9,615 nucleotides of DNA, taken from contig CAYXGT010000097.1 in assembly GCA_964464635.1 (NCBI GenBank), forward strand, positions 1 through 9,615. The letters are read 5' to 3'. Of this stretch, positions 7,035 to 9,615 are shown piece by piece. Origin of the DNA: CAYLMG01 sp964464635. GTDB lineage: Bacteria; Planctomycetota; Phycisphaerae; Sedimentisphaerales; Anaerobacaceae. Below the pieces are notes generated by a model, which was not told the origin of the DNA, ran no database searches, and saw only the letters and a program-made list of their open reading frames with translations. Made by a program: the position numbers and the translations under genes. The number at the start of each line of letters is the position of its first letter. Position 1 is the first letter of the stretch.

Positions 7035-7070
7035 CATAGAATCGCCAGGGTAAGACCTGGCGATTCTATG
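7035..7070. terminator. Long perfect hairpin between convergent genes, probable terminator
   Basis: CATAGAATCGCCAGG (7035-7049) pairs perfectly with CCTGGCGATTCTATG (7056-7070), a 15-bp stem with a 6-nt loop. It lies between the ends of the ferritin gene (plus) and a small membrane-protein gene (minus). On the minus strand it is followed by CCTTTTAAAA, a usable T-tract; on the plus strand no good T-run follows. It may terminate the minus-strand gene and protect the 3' end of the ferritin mRNA. Confidence 0.6.
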
Positions 7071-7122
7071 AACCGTGTGTTATTGTATCATGTTGACTGA
7101 TATATCTTTTAACAAATATTTT

Positions 7123-7160
7123 GCCGGAGCAGACTTAAAGTAAGCCCGGCTGTTTGTTTT
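7123..7160 (+). terminator. Possible weak terminator for ferritin transcripts
   Basis: GCCGG (7123-7127) pairs with CCGGC (7146-7150). An inner CTTA/TAAG stem lies within, and TGTTTGTTTT follows. The stem is short and the loop large, so this is a tentative second stop for plus-strand transcription. Confidence 0.3.
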
Positions 7161-7163
7161 GTA

Positions 7164-7400
7164 CTATGTGACAGCTTTTCTTTTGCGGAACAGGTAGAGG
7201 ATAATACCCAGAGCTATTAGACCTACCAGTCCGTTTTCGCCAAGAGTGCTAATTAAAGATGTCAGGTTGGTGACAATTCCGCTGGTGAAGGGCACGGCCT
7301 GGCCGAAGAGGATTTCTACTGTGATTCCGAGTGCGATCAGCAGTAAAAAGATTTCGGTGACCTCGCCCAGCCATTTTTTAATTTCCTGTAAAAAATTCAT
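7164..7400 (-). CDS. Small two-helix membrane protein, unknown function
   Basis: This 78-residue protein has no family I recognise. It starts with an amphipathic stretch (FLQEIKKWLGEVTE, 3-16), then a membrane segment about 17-33 (IFLLLIALGITVEILFG). A mostly uncharged loop follows, then a second membrane segment about 57-71 (GLVGLIALGIILYLF) and a basic tail RKRKAVT. By the positive-inside rule both ends should face the cytoplasm. The frame is open to 7445, but ATG at 7400 has AGGAG with 8-nt spacing (7409-7413), so I take it as the start. It converges on the ferritin gene, with a long hairpin between them. The good ribosome site and clean topology argue that it is real. A membrane-scaffold or regulatory role would be guesswork. 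Confidence 0.7.
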   Translation of the reverse strand: MNFLQEIKKWLGEVTEIFLLLIALGITVEILFGQAVPFTSGIVTNLTSLISTLGENGLVGLIALGIILYLFRKRKAVT

Positions 7401-7434
7401 ACTTTGCTCTCCTACTTTCAAGTAATAAAAAGTT

Positions 7435-7451
7435 GGAAGTTTCAAACTTCC
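7435..7451. promoter_or_regulatory. Perfect 8+1+8 dyad upstream of the 78-residue membrane-protein gene
   Basis: GGAAGTTTCAAACTTCC is a perfect inverted repeat with one central base, 34 bp upstream of the ATG at 7400. On the minus strand it is followed by AACTTTTTATT, so it could act as a terminator or attenuator in the leader, or as an operator. Confidence 0.4.
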
Positions 7452-7803
7452 TGCAATTCTTTCGGCTTATCTTTTTAGGTTACTTCAATAAATTGTTCCC
7501 TAAAATGTTAATATTTTTCCCCTAAAAGAACCTTTTCCCGCTTAACTATTTGTTGGTAAAAATAAGGCAAAAAGGCGTTATCAGTATTGAAATCAGTGAA
7601 ATAGAATAATATTCGGATACAAAAAAGAGTATGAAATTGAATAGACAGTATTTTTTTGGTGGGGATAAACAAGTGTAAATTTTTCACGAGGTCAGGCTTA
7701 CCTTATCCGTTTTATAAACTCGTCAAGCGGTTATTACGAACTGCAATGAATAAGAGCACCGATAATATCATTTATAACATTGTTAATATAGGCAAGTTTT
7801 AAC
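7452..7803. other. AT-rich intergenic stretch, no gene recognised
   Basis: About 350 bp lie between the control region of a minus-strand gene and the promoter of a plus-strand one. Only trivial ORFs were found: 15 codons from ATG near 7631 (plus) and 19 codons on the minus strand, neither with a good ribosome site. GGATAA near 7664 and TTATCC near 7704 could close a long imperfect hairpin, but nothing else supports an RNA gene. Confidence 0.4.
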
Positions 7804-7833
7804 TTGACTTTGTTTGTTAAAATAGGCTATAAT
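7804..7833 (+). promoter_or_regulatory. Sigma70 promoter placing +1 on the ATG at 7840 (leaderless)
   Basis: TTGACT (7804-7809) and a perfect TATAAT (7828-7833) are separated by 18 bp. Six bases follow, so the expected +1 is base 7840, the A of the start codon of the next gene. No Shine-Dalgarno site is present. A leaderless mRNA is the simplest reading. Confidence 0.65.
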
Positions 7834-7839
7834 AATTTT

Positions 7840-8013
7840 ATGTTAGCTGACTTTATATCGTTTATTTTACGCTTGTCTATCATAGCCACTTTTTGGGTGT
7901 TTATATGGCGGCTCGTAGTACCCCGCAGCCAATTTATGCGTGTATGCAGAGCGGCACTTCTGCTTACAGGGCTTTTGGGTATCCTTATCATTTTTAGGGT
8001 TGTAGGGCTGTAA
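7840..8013 (+). CDS. 57-residue membrane protein, probably leaderless, unknown function
   Basis: ATG at 7840 opens 57 codons ending at 8013. The product has a hydrophobic segment about 4-26 (with Arg11 and Arg24), a short basic turn (PRSQFMRVCR, 28-37) and a second segment about 38-51. This predicts a small helical-hairpin inner-membrane protein with one cysteine (Cys36). No family is recognised. The frame could be read from TTG at 7804, but that TTG is the first half of the promoter -35 box, so the ATG is preferred. A consensus promoter places transcription start on the ATG itself. The gene stands alone, flanked by minus-strand small genes. Existence is supported by promoter and composition only. 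Confidence 0.6.
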   Translation: MLADFISFILRLSIIATFWVFIWRLVVPRSQFMRVCRAALLLTGLLGILIIFRVVGL

Positions 8014-8101
8014 ATTCGCCTGTTGGTTTTCTGTATTGCTCTATGCGATAACTGCTCATTTAAAGCGTATCAGCCGGTTAATACATTAGATGATTGCAGA
8101 A

Positions 8102-8203
8102 TCAAAGAGATATGTTATTTCTTTTTAGCTCTGGATTTACCTTTGGCTGTTTTTTTGCTTTTGTTTTCTTTTTTCCTGAACTGCATCCACAGGTCTGGCA
8201 CAT
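8102..8203 (-). CDS. 33-residue Cys-motif / Lys-rich microprotein with HypB-like N-terminal CxxCGC
   Basis: ATG at 8203 opens 33 codons ending in TGA at 8102. The protein begins MCQTCGCSSG, so Cys2, Cys5 and Cys7 form CxxCGC, followed by a strongly basic stretch KKKTKAKKQPK (11-21) and an ordinary tail. AAAGG lies 8 nt before the ATG, a well-spaced ribosome site, and a promoter is seen upstream. The N-terminal CxxCGC motif is the one by which the hydrogenase maturation GTPase HypB binds nickel (E. coli HypB begins MCTTCGC). Here it stands alone with no GTPase domain. Metal binding by the cysteines is a fair inference; a role as chaperone, metallothionein-like buffer or nucleic-acid binder is open. 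It is too short for routine gene callers and overlaps spurious plus-strand reading frames. Confidence 0.6.
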   Translation of the reverse strand: MCQTCGCSSGKKKTKAKKQPKVNPELKRNNISL

Positions 8204-8268
8204 TTTTGTCGCCTTTCAAAATGTTGTTTTAGATATTTAGCTTAATGTTAGGTTTCTTTTGATAGTAG

Positions 8269-8297
8269 ATTTTATACTTGAGATTTTAAAAAGTCAA
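8269..8297 (-). promoter_or_regulatory. Probable sigma70 promoter of the 33-residue CxxCGC gene
   Basis: On the minus strand TTGACT (8297-8292) is followed after 17 bp by TAAAAT (8274-8269), each one base from consensus. The expected start near 8262 gives a leader of about 59 nt. TATAAA at 8276-8271 is an alternative -10 with a poor 15-bp spacer. Confidence 0.5.
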
Positions 8298-8370
8298 TAA
8301 CATTTGGCTTATTACGCATCCATTCGGCGAATTCGGTGTTGAAGAGAGTGTAATTTTCCTTTATTGACAG
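8272..8370 (-). pseudogene. Possible C-terminal coding remnant
   Basis: Reading the minus strand from just after a TAG (8373-8371) to a TAA (8274-8272) gives 32 codons that look like a natural protein end, with NTEFAEWMRNKPNVIDFLKS at positions 10-29. No usable start codon follows AAAGGA, so it cannot be a normal gene. It may be the decayed tail of a lost gene, or chance. It overlaps the promoter of the CxxCGC gene. Confidence 0.2.
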
Positions 8371-8392
8371 CTAAATTTATATCAACTATACT
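8364..8392 (+). promoter_or_regulatory. Near-consensus sigma70 promoter with +1 on the ATG at 8399
   Basis: A perfect TTGACA (8364-8369), 17-bp spacer and TATACT (8387-8392) form the best promoter match in the window. Six bases later is 8399, the A of an ATG, again predicting a leaderless mRNA. It would drive the 48-residue gene and, through it, otsA. Confidence 0.7.
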
Positions 8393-8398
8393 GCCTGT

Positions 8399-8545
8399 AT
8401 GAACTGTCGGATAAATCCTGTTACAAAGGGGGTAATAGACATCGGAAGCTTTTTTTTAATTATCGTTGCGGTGATGGTGTTCATTTTGAGCCTTAGACTC
8501 GTTTGTGTTTTTCAGCCGCATTTCAGAGGCTGCTATATAAAGTAA
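8399..8545 (+). CDS. 48-residue single-pass membrane microprotein upstream of otsA, probably leaderless
   Basis: ATG at 8399 opens 48 codons ending in TAA at 8543-8545. Residues about 15-38 (IGSFFLIIVAVMVFILSL and on to VCVF) form one strong membrane helix with a short polar N-terminus (MNCRINPVTKGVID). The C-terminus carries Arg, His, Lys and two of the three downstream aromatic residues (QPHFRGCYIK), and Cys occurs at 3, 36 and 45. No family is recognised. It sits directly on a near-consensus promoter whose start coincides with the ATG, and lies 25 bp before otsA on the same strand, so both are likely on one mRNA. It may be a translated leader that couples to otsA, a small membrane partner, or unrelated. 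Confidence 0.55.
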   Translation: MNCRINPVTKGVIDIGSFFLIIVAVMVFILSLRLVCVFQPHFRGCYIK

Positions 8546-8570
8546 AAACATATGAATAGATATAGGAATA

Positions 8571-9615
8571 ATGGGTAGATTGCTAATAGTCTCCAACCGT
8601 CTGCCGGTAAGTGTTACCAAGCGGGGCAGGAGTCTTTCTTTTCAGCCCAGCGTAGGCGGTTTGGCGACGGGACTTTCGTCTTTTTGCGGTTCACACGACA
8701 GCCTTTGGTTCGGCTGGCCCGGGATATCGAAAGATACGCTCTCAGAAGAGCAAAGATTGCAAATTACTCGAAGTCTTGAAAAACAGAATTGTTTTCCTGT
8801 TTTACTTTCTGCGAAGGAGGTCCGCAATTATTATCAGGGTTTCAGTAACAAGACGATTTGGCCTCTTTTTCATTATTTCCCGTTTTATACGATATACGAG
8901 GACCGCTACTGGCAGGAGTACAAACGTGTGAATCAAGGTTTTTGCCAGGCTGTATTAAAAAAGGCAAAAAGCGGTGATTGCATCTGGATTCATGACTATC
9001 AGCTTATGCTTTTACCAGCTCTGATACGCGAAAAGCTGCCTGATGCCAAGATAGGTTTTTTTCTTCATATACCTTTTCCATCCTTTGAGTTGTTTCGTAT
9101 TCTGCCCTGGCGTGAAGAGATTCTCAAAGGCCTTTTGGGTGCAGACCTTATAGGTTTTCACACGTATGATTATGTCCGGCACTTTCTCAGCAGCACAGCC
9201 AGAATCATAGGAGTCGAACATTCTATGGGCATGGTTACCGTGGATAACAGAATTTTAAGGGTCGATGCGTTTCCCATGGGCATCGATTACGAAAAGTTCT
9301 CAACTTCTCCCGAGGACCCAAAAGTATTGAGAAACCTGAATATGATTCGGAAAAAAGTGGGTAATAGAAAAATAATCATATCCATAGACAGGCTGGACTA
9401 TACCAAGGGGATTGTACAGCGGATAGAAGCTTTTGACCTGTTTCTGTCGCAGAACCCTCAGTATAGGGAGAAGGTGACGTTGATAGTTCTTGCCGTTCCT
9501 TCGAGGACCGGAGTAGAACATTATATAGACTTGAGACAGCGGCTCGAATCGCTCGTGGGGAGAATCAACGGAGAACACGGGACCATCGGCTGGGTGCCAA
9601 TCTGGTATTTATACA
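8571..9615 (+). CDS. otsA: Trehalose-6-phosphate synthase (GT20), N-terminal 348 codons, cut by window edge
   Basis: The encoded enzyme transfers glucose from UDP-glucose (or another NDP-glucose) to glucose-6-phosphate, giving trehalose-6-phosphate in the cytoplasm, the first step of OtsAB trehalose synthesis for osmotic and stress protection. Family residues are all visible: SNRLPV with Arg10, GGLATGL (29-35), WFGWPG (46-51), Tyr88 and Trp97 in the glucose-6-phosphate site (GFSNKTIWPLFHY), HDYQLMLLP with Asp142, FLHIPFPS with His166, and DRLDYTKG (273-280) with donor-binding Arg274 and Lys279. Spacing matches E. coli OtsA. The start at 8571 has AGGA only 3 nt away; an ATG at 8552 in another frame stops at once. 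Transcription probably begins at 8399. Whether a phosphatase domain (OtsB) is fused downstream lies outside the window. Confidence 0.96.
   Translation, partial: MGRLLIVSNRLPVSVTKRGRSLSFQPSVGGLATGLSSFCGSHDSLWFGWPGISKDTLSEEQRLQITRSLEKQNCFPVLLSAKEVRNYYQGFSNKTIWPLFHYFPFYTIYEDRYWQEYKRVNQGFCQAVLKKAKSGDCIWIHDYQLMLLPALIREKLPDAKIGFFLHIPFPSFELFRILPWREEILKGLLGADLIGFHTYDYVRHFLSSTARIIGVEHSMGMVTVDNRILRVDAFPMGIDYEKFSTSPEDPKVLRNLNMIRKKVGNRKIIISIDRLDYTKGIVQRIEAFDLFLSQNPQYREKVTLIVLAVPSRTGVEHYIDLRQRLESLVGRINGEHGTIGWVPIWYLY

Noticed and set aside
8023..8232. 69-codon plus-strand ORF with a hydrophobic stretch
   Set aside because: It lacks a good start (TTG) and ribosome site, has odd composition, and lies mostly opposite the better supported 33-residue CxxCGC gene.
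8399..8570. Riboswitch in the otsA leader
   Set aside because: No known aptamer motif was recognised, and the stretch is better explained by a 48-codon ORF.

Overview
The window looks like a chromosomal stretch from a diderm bacterium. The best guess is a Planctomycetota lineage, possibly Phycisphaerae-like and anaerobic or microaerophilic. The hints are a stand-alone Hanks-type Ser/Thr kinase, a large inverse-autotransporter / beta-helix surface protein with an outer-membrane barrel, a Dps-like thioferritin, a tRNA without encoded CCA, and uneven use of Shine-Dalgarno sites. This placement is inference. No phage, insertion sequence, CRISPR array or rRNA was seen.

Layout. (1) 1-1147, minus strand: a cytoplasmic Ser/Thr kinase followed after 54 bp by a metallophosphoesterase cut off by the window edge, a plausible phospho-signalling pair. 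(2) 1148-2089: a tRNA-Asn(GTT) with a likely promoter and a clear terminator, then a structured repeat-like stretch carrying an inverted copy of the tRNA T-arm, then a doubtful 56-codon ORF. (3) 2090-5068, plus strand: a 992-residue protein with signal peptide, coiled coil, intimin/invasin-type beta-barrel and a right-handed beta-helix passenger. (4) 5250-6970: zupT (minus) and a Dps-like ferritin (plus), transcribed divergently across a 347-bp region. Together they form a metal uptake and storage locus. (5) 7000-8545: a zone of very small genes: a 78-residue two-helix membrane protein (minus), a 57-residue membrane protein (plus), a 33-residue CxxCGC protein (minus) and a 48-residue single-helix protein (plus). 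(6) 8571-end: the first 348 codons of trehalose-6-phosphate synthase.

The most interesting features are in the small-gene zone. Two unrelated plus-strand promoters (TTGACT-18-TATAAT and TTGACA-17-TATACT) each put the expected transcription start on the A of an ATG that opens a tiny membrane protein, which suggests leaderless mRNAs. One of these microproteins lies 25 bp upstream of otsA and is probably cotranscribed with it. The 33-residue protein has its own promoter and Shine-Dalgarno site and starts with a CxxCGC motif like the N-terminal nickel-binding motif of HypB. Several of these genes are too short for routine gene calling.
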